The notes under the pieces are model-generated. The model did not search any database and was not told the origin of the DNA. It saw nothing but the letters and a program-made list of their open reading frames with translations. This document shows positions 17,721 to 26,441 of a stretch of DNA of 64,000 nt, in pieces (positions within the stretch are counted from its first letter, which is position 1; each line of letters begins with the position of its first letter). The stretch is taken from assembly GCF_014287515.2 (NCBI RefSeq), contig NZ_CP092473.1, positions 2,011,001 to 2,075,000 of the forward strand. The letters are read 5' to 3'. Source of the DNA: Roseburia rectibacter (lineage in GTDB: Bacteria > Bacillota > Clostridia > Lachnospirales > Lachnospiraceae). Both the position numbers and the translations under genes were made by a program.

Positions 17721-18590
17721 ATGAAAGTAACATTGGCAAAAAGTGCGGGTTTTTGTTTTGGCGTGAAGCGTGCAGTCGATACCGTATATGAGCAGTTAGA
17801 AAAGAGTGTCAGCGGAAATCAGCCGATCTATACGTTTGGCCCGATCATTCACAACGAAGAAGTGGTGCATGACCTGGAAGAAAAAGGAGTGACTGTTTTA
17901 GAGAGCGTTGAAGAACTTGAAGAGAGGGCACCGCAGGGTGGAACAGTTATCATTCGTGCACATGGAGTGGAAAAGGGAATATCCGGAAAAATAAAAGAAC
18001 TGGGTTATACACTTGTGGATGCAACCTGTCCGTTTGTGTTAAAGATACACCGCCTTGTGGAAAAATACAGTACCGATGGAGCACAGATTGTAATTATTGG
18101 AAATGAAAAACATCCTGAGGTGAAAGGAATCAAAAGCTGGTCGCTTGATCCGCATACGGCTGTGATCTCAACCCCGGAAGAAGCAGAAAAATATCAGGCA
18201 GAATCTGGGAAAAAGGTATGTATTGTAGCACAAACGACATTTAATTACAATAAATTTCAAGAATTAGTTGAAATTATAAATAAAAAAGGTTATGATATAA
18301 TTGTTTTAAATACAATCTGCAATGCCACCGAGGAAAGACAGACTGAGGCAGCAAAGATTGCCCGTGATGTGGACGCCATGATTGTCATAGGGGGCAGAAA
18401 TAGTTCCAATACGCAGAAGTTGTTTGAAATATGTAAAAACGAATGCAACAATACTTACTATATACAAACTGTAAAAGATTTGGATGTCACATGTTTTGAG
18501 TCCATCGATAACGTAGGTATTACCGCAGGGGCTTCTACCCCAAACAAAATTATTGAGGAGGTTCAAAAGAATGTCAGAAATGAGCTTTGA
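17721..18590 (+). CDS. ispH: 4-hydroxy-3-methylbut-2-enyl diphosphate reductase
   Basis: This 289-residue iron-sulfur enzyme catalyses the last step of the MEP isoprenoid pathway, making IPP and DMAPP. The three cluster cysteines are Cys12 (AGFCFGVKRAV), Cys103 (DATCPFV) and Cys200 (NTICNATEERQ). The substrate-binding region SSNTQKLFEIC is also present. The last 20 nt overlap the S1-domain gene in another frame, so the stop TGA lies inside the rpsA coding region. In many clostridia IspH and S1 are one fused protein; here they are separate but tightly coupled. Confidence 0.97.
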   Translation: MKVTLAKSAGFCFGVKRAVDTVYEQLEKSVSGNQPIYTFGPIIHNEEVVHDLEEKGVTVLESVEELEERAPQGGTVIIRAHGVEKGISGKIKELGYTLVDATCPFVLKIHRLVEKYSTDGAQIVIIGNEKHPEVKGIKSWSLDPHTAVISTPEEAEKYQAESGKKVCIVAQTTFNYNKFQELVEIINKKGYDIIVLNTICNATEERQTEAAKIARDVDAMIVIGGRNSSNTQKLFEICKNECNNTYYIQTVKDLDVTCFESIDNVGITAGASTPNKIIEEVQKNVRNEL

Positions 18591-19695
18591 ACAAATGCTG
18601 GAGGAATCATTTAAAACAATAAGAAATGGAGAGGTAGTTGAAGGTACCGTTATCGATGTAAAACCTGATGAGATCGTATTAAATATCGGCTACAAATCAG
18701 ACGGAATCATTACTCGTAATGAATATACGAATGAAGCTAACGTTGATTTAACAACACTGGTATCTGTCGGCGACACCATGGAAGCAAAGGTTCTTAAGGT
18801 AAACGACGGTGAGGGACAGGTATTACTCACATACAAACGTCTTGCAGCAGAAAAAGGCAGCAAGAGATTAGAAGAGGCATTTGAAAACAAAGAAGTATTA
18901 ACAGCAAAAGTAGCACAGGTATTAGATGGTGGTCTTTGCGTTATCGTGGATGAGACAAGAGTATTTATCCCGGCAAGCCTTGTATCTGATACTTACGAGA
19001 AAGATTTATCCAAGTACAAAGATCAGGATATCGAATTTGTAATCAGTGAGTTTAATCCAAAACGCAGAAGAATCATCGGTGACAGAAAACAGCTTTTAGT
19101 TGCTAAGAAATTAGAGCAGCAGAAAGAACTTTTTGCAAAGATCAAAGTCGGTGATGTTATGGAAGGAACTGTTAAAAATGTAACAGACTTCGGTGCATTT
19201 ATTGATCTTGGCGGAGCTGACGGTCTGCTTCACATCTCTGAGATGTCATGGGGCAGAGTAGAAAGTCCTAAGAAAGTATTTAACGTTGGTGATCATGTAC
19301 GTGTATTCATCAAAGACATTAATGAGACAAAGATTGCACTCAGCATGAAATTCCCGGCAGAGAATCCATGGAATGGTGCTGCAGAGAAATATGCGGTTGG
19401 AAACGTTGTAAAAGGAAAAGTGGCAAGAATGACAGATTTTGGTGCATTCGTAGAGCTTGCACCAGGTGTTGATGCATTACTGCATGTTTCCCAGATTGCA
19501 AAAGAGCATATTGAGAAACCATCTGATGTATTAAAAGTAGGTCAGGAGATCGAAGCTAAGATCGTTGATTTCAACGAGGACGAGAAGAAGATCAGTCTTT
19601 CTATCAAAGCATTACTTGCTCCTGAGACAAATGAGTCAGAAGATGCTGATGTTGCAGATGTCGATATCGATGCAGTTGCAGCAGAAGAGAACTAA
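18571..19695 (+). CDS. rpsA: 30S ribosomal protein S1-like protein (four S1 domains)
   Basis: This is a 374-residue RNA-binding protein with four OB-fold S1 repeats, starting near residues 20, 105, 192 and 277. The third is GDVMEGTVKNVTDFGAFIDLGG followed by LLHISEMSWG, written here in two parts; the fourth has GKVARMTDFGAFVELAPG and ALLHVSQIA. The tail is very acidic (ESEDADVADVDIDAVAAEEN). S1 delivers mRNA to the 30S subunit in Gram-negatives; the shorter Firmicute versions have less certain roles. The ATG at 18571 follows GAGGAGG inside the ispH 3' end; the in-frame TTG at 18553 lies before the ribosome site and is rejected. Confidence 0.9.
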   Translation: MSEMSFEQMLEESFKTIRNGEVVEGTVIDVKPDEIVLNIGYKSDGIITRNEYTNEANVDLTTLVSVGDTMEAKVLKVNDGEGQVLLTYKRLAAEKGSKRLEEAFENKEVLTAKVAQVLDGGLCVIVDETRVFIPASLVSDTYEKDLSKYKDQDIEFVISEFNPKRRRIIGDRKQLLVAKKLEQQKELFAKIKVGDVMEGTVKNVTDFGAFIDLGGADGLLHISEMSWGRVESPKKVFNVGDHVRVFIKDINETKIALSMKFPAENPWNGAAEKYAVGNVVKGKVARMTDFGAFVELAPGVDALLHVSQIAKEHIEKPSDVLKVGQEIEAKIVDFNEDEKKISLSIKALLAPETNESEDADVADVDIDAVAAEEN

Positions 19696-19719
19696 ATTCC
19701 GTATACAGTAATATGGATA

Positions 19720-19756
19720 AAAATAGGCTTTCACGAAATGTGTAAAGCCTATTTTT
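19720..19756 (+). terminator. terminator after rpsA
   Basis: A 12-bp stem, 19720-19731 with 19744-19755, has a 12-nt loop. The T-run is part of the 3' arm. Confidence 0.8.
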
Positions 19757-19825
19757 GATATGGCATGAAAGTAAATCTGTTTTTACAGAACTTTTGTGCA
19801 AAAGGAAACAGGAGGAAAGTAGATT

Positions 19826-20608
19826 ATGCTTGAAACCGATAATTATGAAAAGTTTAAAAAAGATATTTTACAGCTTGCAGGAATCGATCTGAATTCTTAC
19901 AAGGAAAAACAGATGCGTCGTCGTATTAATACGCTGATCACCAAGAACAATGTCAAGACATACAATGATTATGTAGCCCTGATTAAGAAAGATAAAGAGA
20001 AATTTGATCAGTTTATCAATTTCCTGACGATCAATGTTTCTGAGTTTTATCGTAATCCGGATCAGTGGAAGATATTAGAGGGAGAGGTATTTCCGGCACT
20101 GATTAAAAAATTTGGTAAAAACCTGAAAATTTGGAGTGCAGCCTGTTCGACAGGAGATGAGCCATATTCACTTGTCATGGCTCTTTCAAGACAGGTGCCG
20201 CTTACTAATATTAAGATCATTGCGACAGATATTGACAATCAGGTGCTCGATACAGCAAGAATGGGGCTGTACAATGAAAAGAGTATCGCTTCCGTACCGG
20301 ATGACCTTAAGAAAAAATATTTCACAAAAGTTGGTTCTTCCTATCAGATTTCAGATGAGATCAAAAAAAGAGTGGAATTTAAGAAACATGATCTGCTAAA
20401 AGATCCTTATCCAAGTGGCTGCAATCTGATCGTTTGCCGTAATGTGGTTATTTATTTTACAGAGGAGGCAAAAGATGTGATCTATCAGAAATTCCATAAA
20501 GCTCTCCAGCCTGGTGGCGTGCTTTTTATTGGAAGCACAGAGCAGATCATGAATTACAGAGAACTTGGATTTGACAGACATACATCGTTTTTCTTTGAAA
20601 AACAGTAA
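19826..20608 (+). CDS. cheR: CheR-type chemoreceptor methyltransferase
   Basis: This is a 260-residue SAM-dependent methyltransferase that methylates glutamates on chemoreceptors. The CheR_N helical domain (about 1-70) includes SYKEKQMRRRINTLI and the catalytic region FLTINVSEFYRNP. The SAM site is WSAACSTGDEPYSLVMAL, then IIATDIDNQVL and LIVCRNVVIYF. It stands alone here, away from any cheA/cheW, but three chemoreceptors occur in the window as possible substrates. An AGGAGG ribosome site precedes it. Confidence 0.95.
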   Translation: MLETDNYEKFKKDILQLAGIDLNSYKEKQMRRRINTLITKNNVKTYNDYVALIKKDKEKFDQFINFLTINVSEFYRNPDQWKILEGEVFPALIKKFGKNLKIWSAACSTGDEPYSLVMALSRQVPLTNIKIIATDIDNQVLDTARMGLYNEKSIASVPDDLKKKYFTKVGSSYQISDEIKKRVEFKKHDLLKDPYPSGCNLIVCRNVVIYFTEEAKDVIYQKFHKALQPGGVLFIGSTEQIMNYRELGFDRHTSFFFEKQ

Positions 20609-20651
20609 AAGATATATAAGAAAGATAAGAGACATCAGAGTCTCTGAGATG

Positions 20652-20690
20652 AAAAACAGGAAGTCATATTTCAGACTTCCTGTTTTTTGA
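20652..20690. terminator. bidirectional terminator between cheR and the YprB-like gene
   Basis: A 14-bp stem (20652-20665 with 20674-20687) has A- and T-rich outer ends, so it can serve both convergent genes. Confidence 0.85.
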
Positions 20691-20717
20691 TAAGATTTTT
20701 ATTGGTTTTTGTAAAGA

Positions 20718-21821
20718 CTACATTTTTTTATTGCAGATAAACTGCAGTACATGCAGACAATATTCTCTTTGCATTTCTTTGGAAACAGCAAAATCTTCTG
20801 TAAGTTCAAAGTAGCTTTTCTTATCTTTAAACATATGCCGGAATGCCGGTTTTACGATTTCCTGATACTGGGGAAGAAAAATGGCATTCCTTTTTTCATA
20901 ACAGGTTCCTGCGGTAGCCTTTTTCCTGCGTTCTTTTGGAATCGATGCAGCAAGGCTTGAAGGGATAGCGAGATCCTCCTCGGGCAGATACCAGTAGTTT
21001 TTATAATCAGAAAGAAAATATTTTAGTTCTCCGGTATATAAGCGGACACAGAGTGTTGTCTGGTCTGTATCGACCACTAGATGGAAATCCTCATAATGAC
21101 AGGAAACACGTTTAGGAACCGAAAAATCGTTTTGCAGAGAAAAGAGAAGCTCCCTGCATGGTCTGCCGTCATAAGAGACATATTCATTTGCATTGATGGA
21201 TGTTACGGTAAATGCCCCGTCAAACAGTTTTACGTAGGACAGGACAGAGAGAAGTTTTGGCATATCGATAACATCCTCATAATTGTGCTGTTTTAAAAGA
21301 GAGATAAGTTTCTCATCGGGATTTTTCTGATATTCTTGATATACTTTGATCAGTTCGCCGCCGTTATACATATCTTGGCGGTTTAAACCGATGAATTGTT
21401 CCACTGTTTTCTGCTTGAGATCAGGCAGGGCAAAAAGAAAACGGAAGCCGGAGATCATTTTATAAATATCAACATATTCATAGGAAGAAAATGGTGCGGA
21501 AATTTTGTATTTCTGGCATTTGTTTGTCAGGTACGGAATATCAAAACCGATTCCGTTAAATGTGATGATCGTATCAAAATTTTTCAGATAATCTAAAAAT
21601 GCATGCAGCACATCTGATTCATCTGCTGGAGTTTCTGCAAAAAACTGATCGACAATCAGCAGATTTTTCTTCCGCGCAGCACATCCGATCAGATAGAGTG
21701 ATGTGCGGGCAGCTGAAAATCCGGTTGTCTCTATATCAAAAAAAAGAGATTTTTCTGTAAATATCTGTTCTGTCAGCGAATCGTTTAATGTAAAAGGCAT
21801 TTCTTCGTGCCAGTGTTTCAT
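20718..21821 (-). CDS. YprB-like ribonuclease H-fold 3'-5' exonuclease
   Basis: This is a 367-residue protein with a DEDD-type RNase H-like domain. FFDIETTGFS gives the first Asp/Glu pair (Asp29, Glu31), TFNGIGFDIPYL the second Asp, and HNYEDVIDM the last. The rest is family-specific with no assigned domain. B. subtilis YprB is the closest named relative I recognise; its role is uncertain. An in-frame start at 21854 would add 11 residues. I prefer 21821 because GGAG sits exactly 6 nt before it, matching several other genes of the window. Confidence 0.85.
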   Translation of the reverse strand: MKHWHEEMPFTLNDSLTEQIFTEKSLFFDIETTGFSAARTSLYLIGCAARKKNLLIVDQFFAETPADESDVLHAFLDYLKNFDTIITFNGIGFDIPYLTNKCQKYKISAPFSSYEYVDIYKMISGFRFLFALPDLKQKTVEQFIGLNRQDMYNGGELIKVYQEYQKNPDEKLISLLKQHNYEDVIDMPKLLSVLSYVKLFDGAFTVTSINANEYVSYDGRPCRELLFSLQNDFSVPKRVSCHYEDFHLVVDTDQTTLCVRLYTGELKYFLSDYKNYWYLPEEDLAIPSSLAASIPKERRKKATAGTCYEKRNAIFLPQYQEIVKPAFRHMFKDKKSYFELTEDFAVSKEMQREYCLHVLQFICNKKM

Positions 21822-22036
21822 AAAAGTCTCCATTCCTGCGCTTTTTCTGCGCATGTGTATTCCCTATATGTACTGCCATTTATGGCAGGTAAATTCATTG
21901 GATTACTGCAATTTTATCATATATATAAGGAAAATGGAATTACTCTTAATTGGTGGAATTATCTCAATAATTGTGAAAATTTTGTCAAAAGGTACTAAAA
22001 AAAATACAAGGAACAGATGTAATATGTATCATTTTG

Positions 22037-22081
22037 TGGTATAATCTATAGGATAAATGTTCTATGAGCTATATCATAGAA
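22037..22081 (+). promoter_or_regulatory. rnf operon promoter with downstream palindrome
   Basis: An extended -10 element (TGG then TATAAT at 22040-22045) has no good -35. It is followed by a perfect inverted repeat, TTCTATGA (22060-22067), 6 nt, TCATAGAA (22074-22081). The palindrome would lie at the start of the transcript, as expected for a repressor site. It does not match the Rex consensus. Confidence 0.5.
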
Positions 22082-22115
22082 TAGAATACAATTAAGAGAA
22101 AGTGGGGCACGAAAA

Positions 22116-23444
22116 ATGGGTTTAAAGACATTTAAAGGCGGCGTCCATCCTTACGAAGGCAAGGAATTAGCAAAGGATGCGCCAATTGTGGAAGTTTTAC
22201 CCAAGGGCGACCTGGTGTATCCGTTATCACAGCATATCGGAGCACCTGCAAGTCCGATAGTGGCGAAAGGCGACAGAGTATTAAAGGGACAGAAAATCGC
22301 AGAAGCGGGCGGTTTTGTATCGTCTCCAATTTATGCATCTGCTTCCGGTACTGTAAAAGCTATTGAACCGCGTCGTGTGGCAGTTGGCGATATGGTCAAT
22401 TCCATCGTGATCGAAAACGACGGAGCGTTCGAAGAGGTTTCTTATACACCGTGTGAAGATGTAACTGCTTTATCAAAAGAAGAGATCATTGATAAAGTAA
22501 AAGAAGCCGGTGTTGTCGGCATGGGTGGTGCAGGTTTCCCGACTCATGTAAAATTATCACCGAAAGAACCGGAGAAAATTGAGTACATTATTGCAAACTG
22601 TGCAGAGTGTGAACCGTATCTGACGGCAGATTATCGGAGAATGCTAGAAAATCCGGAAGAACTGATCGGTGGTATGAAGATCATCCTTCAGATTTTTGAC
22701 AAAGCAAAAGGTGTATTCGGTATTGAGAATAACAAACCGGATTGTATCGAAAAACTGCAGGAACTTGTAAAAGATGAGCCGCGTATCGAGGTTTGTCCGT
22801 TAGAGACAAAGTATCCGCAGGGTGGTGAGCGTCAGCTGATTTATGCGGTAACAGGACGTTCTATCAATTCTAAAATGCTTCCGGCAGATGCTGGCTGTAT
22901 CGTAGACAATGTTGAGACGATCATTGCAATTTACAATGCTGTCAAACTTGGCAAACCGGTAACAAACCGTATCTCTACGATCACTGGTGATGCGATCGAG
23001 CATCCTGGCAACTTTTTATATAACATCGGTACGAGTTATCAGGAACTCGTTGATGCGGCTGGTGGATTTAAAGTACAGCCTGAAAAGATCATTTCCGGTG
23101 GCCCGATGATGGGATTTGCAATGTTTGGATTAGACGTTCCAACTACAAAGACATCATCTTCCCTGTTATGTATGTCACAGGATGAGGTTGCAGCAGCAGA
23201 GAAATTACAGACAGCATGTATCAACTGCGGACGTTGTGTGGAGGCATGCCCGGAGCAGTTGATCCCGTCAAGACTTGCAAAGTTCTCAGATAAGGGACTT
23301 TCCGAAGAATTTGAAAAATGGCATGGATTAGAGTGTGTGGAGTGCGGCAGCTGCAGTTTTGCATGCCCGGCGAAGAGACAGCTTGCACAGTCTATTAAGA
23401 CCATGAAGAAACAGGTTCTTGCTGCAAAACGCAACAAGAAATAA
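22116..23444 (+). CDS. rnfC: Rnf complex subunit C
   Basis: This 442-residue peripheral subunit of the ferredoxin:NAD+ oxidoreductase carries the NADH/FMN site and two [4Fe-4S] clusters. Residues 125-150 hold the flavin/NADH glycine motif VVGMGGAGFPTHVKL. The clusters are CINCGRCVEACPEQ (about 368) and CVECGSCSFACPAKR (about 407). An SLBB domain and an N-terminal barrel-sandwich (KGDRVLKGQKIAEAGG) are recognisable. It is the first gene of the rnfCDGEAB order typical of clostridia. Confidence 0.97.
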   Translation: MGLKTFKGGVHPYEGKELAKDAPIVEVLPKGDLVYPLSQHIGAPASPIVAKGDRVLKGQKIAEAGGFVSSPIYASASGTVKAIEPRRVAVGDMVNSIVIENDGAFEEVSYTPCEDVTALSKEEIIDKVKEAGVVGMGGAGFPTHVKLSPKEPEKIEYIIANCAECEPYLTADYRRMLENPEELIGGMKIILQIFDKAKGVFGIENNKPDCIEKLQELVKDEPRIEVCPLETKYPQGGERQLIYAVTGRSINSKMLPADAGCIVDNVETIIAIYNAVKLGKPVTNRISTITGDAIEHPGNFLYNIGTSYQELVDAAGGFKVQPEKIISGGPMMGFAMFGLDVPTTKTSSSLLCMSQDEVAAAEKLQTACINCGRCVEACPEQLIPSRLAKFSDKGLSEEFEKWHGLECVECGSCSFACPAKRQLAQSIKTMKKQVLAAKRNKK

Positions 23445-23531
23445 TGAAAGCATGATTCGCAGAGATTTTCGGAAAATGTGTTTTCACAATATTAAATAAA
23501 ATTTTAAAACTGAAGAAAGAGGTGGATTCCT

Positions 23532-24482
23532 GTGAGTGATTTATATCATGTTTCATCATCACCACATGTGCGTTCCAAAGATACAACGGAAAGAATCATG
23601 CTTTATGTAATTATTGCATTGCTTCCGACAACTTTATTTGGTATCTATAACTTTGGATACAGAGCACTGATTTTAATTTTAGTAACAATCGCATCCTGTG
23701 TTGCATCAGAGTGGATCTTTAACAAGATCGTACATAAAAAACAGACGATCAATGATCTGAGTGCTGTTGTGACAGGATTACTTTTAGCATTGAACCTCCC
23801 GGCTACACTTCCATGGTGGGAAGCAGTTCTTGGCGGTGTGTTTGCAATTATTGTTGTAAAATGTATGTTCGGCGGCCTCGGACAGAACTTCATGAACCCT
23901 GCACTGGGTGCAAGATGTTTCCTTCTGATCGCATTTGCAGCAAACATGACAAACTTTACGATTGATTCTTATACTGGAGCAACACCGCTTGCGGCAATGA
24001 GAAACGGGGATGCAGTAAATACCATGGATATGCTGATCGGACGTACTGCCGGAACAATCGGTGAGACTTCTGCAATCGCTATTCTGATCGGTGCGATCTT
24101 CCTGATTTTAATGGGAGTGATCGATCTTAGAATCCCGGCAAGCTATATTATAACATTTGTTGTTTTCATGCTTCTTTTCAGCGGACATGGTGCTGACTGG
24201 ACTTATATTACAGCACAGCTCTGCGGTGGTGGTCTCATGCTTGGTGCATTTTTTATGGCTACTGATTATGTTACTTCACCGATCACGCCAATGGGACAGA
24301 TCATCTTTGGTATCTGCTGTGGTATCTTTACCGGACTGTTCCGCTGCTTTGGTGCAAATGCAGAGGGTGTTTCTTTTGCAATCATCTTAAGCAATATCTT
24401 AGTTCCGATGATCGAGAAATATACAGTTCCGAGAGCATTTGGCATGGTAAAAGAAGCCAAAAAGCAGGAAGGAGGCAAATAA
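23532..24482 (+). CDS. rnfD: Rnf complex subunit D
   Basis: This is a 316-residue polytopic membrane subunit that carries covalently bound FMN and is thought to take part in ion translocation. NFMNPALGARCFLL and SYTGATPLAAMRNG are family motifs; the Thr of TGAT is the expected flavin attachment site. Start is GTG at 23532 after GAGGTGG. The last codons abut rnfG. Confidence 0.96.
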   Translation: MSDLYHVSSSPHVRSKDTTERIMLYVIIALLPTTLFGIYNFGYRALILILVTIASCVASEWIFNKIVHKKQTINDLSAVVTGLLLALNLPATLPWWEAVLGGVFAIIVVKCMFGGLGQNFMNPALGARCFLLIAFAANMTNFTIDSYTGATPLAAMRNGDAVNTMDMLIGRTAGTIGETSAIAILIGAIFLILMGVIDLRIPASYIITFVVFMLLFSGHGADWTYITAQLCGGGLMLGAFFMATDYVTSPITPMGQIIFGICCGIFTGLFRCFGANAEGVSFAIILSNILVPMIEKYTVPRAFGMVKEAKKQEGGK

Positions 24483-24483
24483 G

Positions 24484-25095
24484 ATGAATAAGAAGATCGT
24501 TCATGACGCATTAATTTTATTTGCTTTTACAATCGTACTTGGACTTTTACTTGGAGTTGTGTACGGTGTTACAAAACCTTCAATTGACAAGGTAAATGAA
24601 GAAAAAACACAGAATGCCTACAAACAGGTATTTACAGATGCAGATCATTTTACAGATTATGCAGATTTTGATGCAGACGCAGCACAGGCTCTGTTAGATG
24701 AAAACGGATATTCCGATGAGATCGAGACAGTAGTTGCAGCACAGGATGCATCCGAAAATACACTTGGTTATGTATTTACGGTAACCGCAAAGGACGGAAG
24801 CCAGGGATCTATCACATTCTCCGTAGGTATCCAGAATGATGGAACTGTAAATGGTTATTCCATCACATCTATTTCTGAGACACCTGGTCTTGGTATGAAG
24901 GCGCAGGAAGAAGATTTCTACGGTCAGTTTGAAAACAAAAAAGTAGATTCCTTTACCGTTGTTAAGTCAGCTCCGTCAGCCGACAACGAGATCGAAGCAA
25001 TTTCAGGTTCTACCATTACATCAAAAGCTATGGCTAACGGTGTAAATGCCTGCCTGACATACTTCCAGAATGTTTTAGCGGGAGGTACAAATTAA
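24484..25095 (+). CDS. rnfG: Rnf complex subunit G
   Basis: This is a 203-residue subunit with one N-terminal membrane span (ALILFAFTIVLGLLLGVVYG) and an external FMN-binding domain. The covalent flavin motif is SGSTIT, in EAISGSTITSKAM. ETPGLGMKA is the second family signature. The stop codon overlaps the start of rnfE by one base. Confidence 0.96.
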   Translation: MNKKIVHDALILFAFTIVLGLLLGVVYGVTKPSIDKVNEEKTQNAYKQVFTDADHFTDYADFDADAAQALLDENGYSDEIETVVAAQDASENTLGYVFTVTAKDGSQGSITFSVGIQNDGTVNGYSITSISETPGLGMKAQEEDFYGQFENKKVDSFTVVKSAPSADNEIEAISGSTITSKAMANGVNACLTYFQNVLAGGTN

Positions 25096-25817
25096 TGAAC
25101 AAAAATGTAGAACGTTTATATAACGGTATTATCAAGGAGAATCCTACCTTCGTTCTGATGCTTGGTATGTGTCCGACATTGGCGGTTACTTCCTCAGCAG
25201 TCAACGGACTTGGTATGGGACTTTCCACAACAGTGGTACTTATTTTATCCAATATGCTGATTTCAGCATTCCGTAAAGTGATCCCGGATGGTGTCCGTAT
25301 GCCGGCATTCATCGTAATCGTTGCATCACTTGTTACCATGGTTCAGTTTATCATGCAGGCATATACACCAAGCCTTTCCGAGTCTTTAGGTGTATATATT
25401 CCTCTTATCGTAGTAAACTGTATCATCCTTGGACGTGCAGAAAGCTATGCTTCTAAGAACCCGGTAATCCCGTCTATGTTTGATGGTATTGGTATGGGAC
25501 TTGGATTTACATTTGGTCTTACCTGCATCGGTTTGATCCGTGAACTTTTAGGAGCAGGTCAGATCTTCGGATTCCAGATCTTATCCTTAAAATGGTTTAC
25601 ACCGATCACAATTTTCGTTATGGCTCCTGGTGCATTCTTAGTATTGTCCTGTCTGGTTGCTATTATGAACATTGTAAGAGCGAAGATGGAAGCAAAAGGA
25701 AAACCGTTAGCAGAGCCTGCAGGATGCTTGAGCGGCGACTGCTCCGGCTGCAGCCAGGCTGCACACTGCAGCGGTAAAGCAACTGTAAAAGCAGATGCTG
25801 CCGGAAAAGAAGAGTAG
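25095..25817 (+). CDS. rnfE: Rnf complex subunit E
   Basis: This is a 240-residue polytopic membrane subunit of the RnfA/RnfE pair. Motifs are NPTFVLMLGMCPTLAVTSSA and SLGVYIPLIVVNCIILGRAE; the Cys residues in these two half-membrane helices are expected to share a [2Fe-2S] cluster with RnfA. The C-terminal tail is unusually cysteine-rich (CLSGDCSGCSQAAHCSG, about 212-228), which basic RnfE lacks. The tail could bind another metal or cluster. Confidence 0.95.
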   Translation: MNKNVERLYNGIIKENPTFVLMLGMCPTLAVTSSAVNGLGMGLSTTVVLILSNMLISAFRKVIPDGVRMPAFIVIVASLVTMVQFIMQAYTPSLSESLGVYIPLIVVNCIILGRAESYASKNPVIPSMFDGIGMGLGFTFGLTCIGLIRELLGAGQIFGFQILSLKWFTPITIFVMAPGAFLVLSCLVAIMNIVRAKMEAKGKPLAEPAGCLSGDCSGCSQAAHCSGKATVKADAAGKEE

Positions 25818-25831
25818 GAGGATAGGTACAG

Positions 25832-26428
25832 ATGAAAGAATTACTTTTGATTGCAATCGGTTCTGCGATTGTAAATAACGTTGTATTAAGTCAGTTCCTT
25901 GGTATCTGTCCGTTCTTAGGAGTTTCCAAGAAAACAGAGACAGCAGCCGGAATGGGCGGTGCAGTTGTGTTCGTTATCACGATTTCCTCGTTTGTAACAG
26001 CACTGATCTATAAATTTATTCTTGCAAACAGCTATCTGATGAGCAAGGGGATCGATCTTACTTATTTACAGACGATCGTATTTATTCTTGTTATCGCAGC
26101 ATTAGTACAGTTTGTTGAGATGTTCTTAAAGAAATCAATGCCGGCATTGTATCAGAGTTTAGGTGTATACCTTCCTCTTATCACTACAAACTGTGCCGTA
26201 TTAGGTGTTGCATTAACAAACGTTACAAAAGAATATGGAATCTTAGAGAGTGTTGTAAATGGTTTTGCAACTGCATTCGGATTCCTGATCGCGATCGTTC
26301 TGATGGCAGGTCTGCGTGAAAAAATTGAATACAATGATATTCCAAAACCATTTCAGGGTACTGCGATCGTTCTGATCACAGCAGCTTTGATGTCTATCGC
26401 GTTTATGGGATTCTCAGGAATGATTTAG
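25832..26428 (+). CDS. rnfA: Rnf complex subunit A
   Basis: This is a 198-residue polytopic subunit that pairs with RnfE. Motifs are NNVVLSQFLGICPFLGVS and SLGVYLPLITTNCAVLGVAL, containing the conserved half-membrane cysteines. GGAGGA precedes the ATG, 14 nt after rnfE. Confidence 0.97.
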   Translation: MKELLLIAIGSAIVNNVVLSQFLGICPFLGVSKKTETAAGMGGAVVFVITISSFVTALIYKFILANSYLMSKGIDLTYLQTIVFILVIAALVQFVEMFLKKSMPALYQSLGVYLPLITTNCAVLGVALTNVTKEYGILESVVNGFATAFGFLIAIVLMAGLREKIEYNDIPKPFQGTAIVLITAALMSIAFMGFSGMI

Positions 26429-26441
26429 GAGGAAAAATAAG

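Noticed and set aside
17721..19695. IspH-S1 fusion protein
   Set aside because: A stop codon ends ispH at 18590 and S1 starts in another frame at 18571, so they are separate genes.
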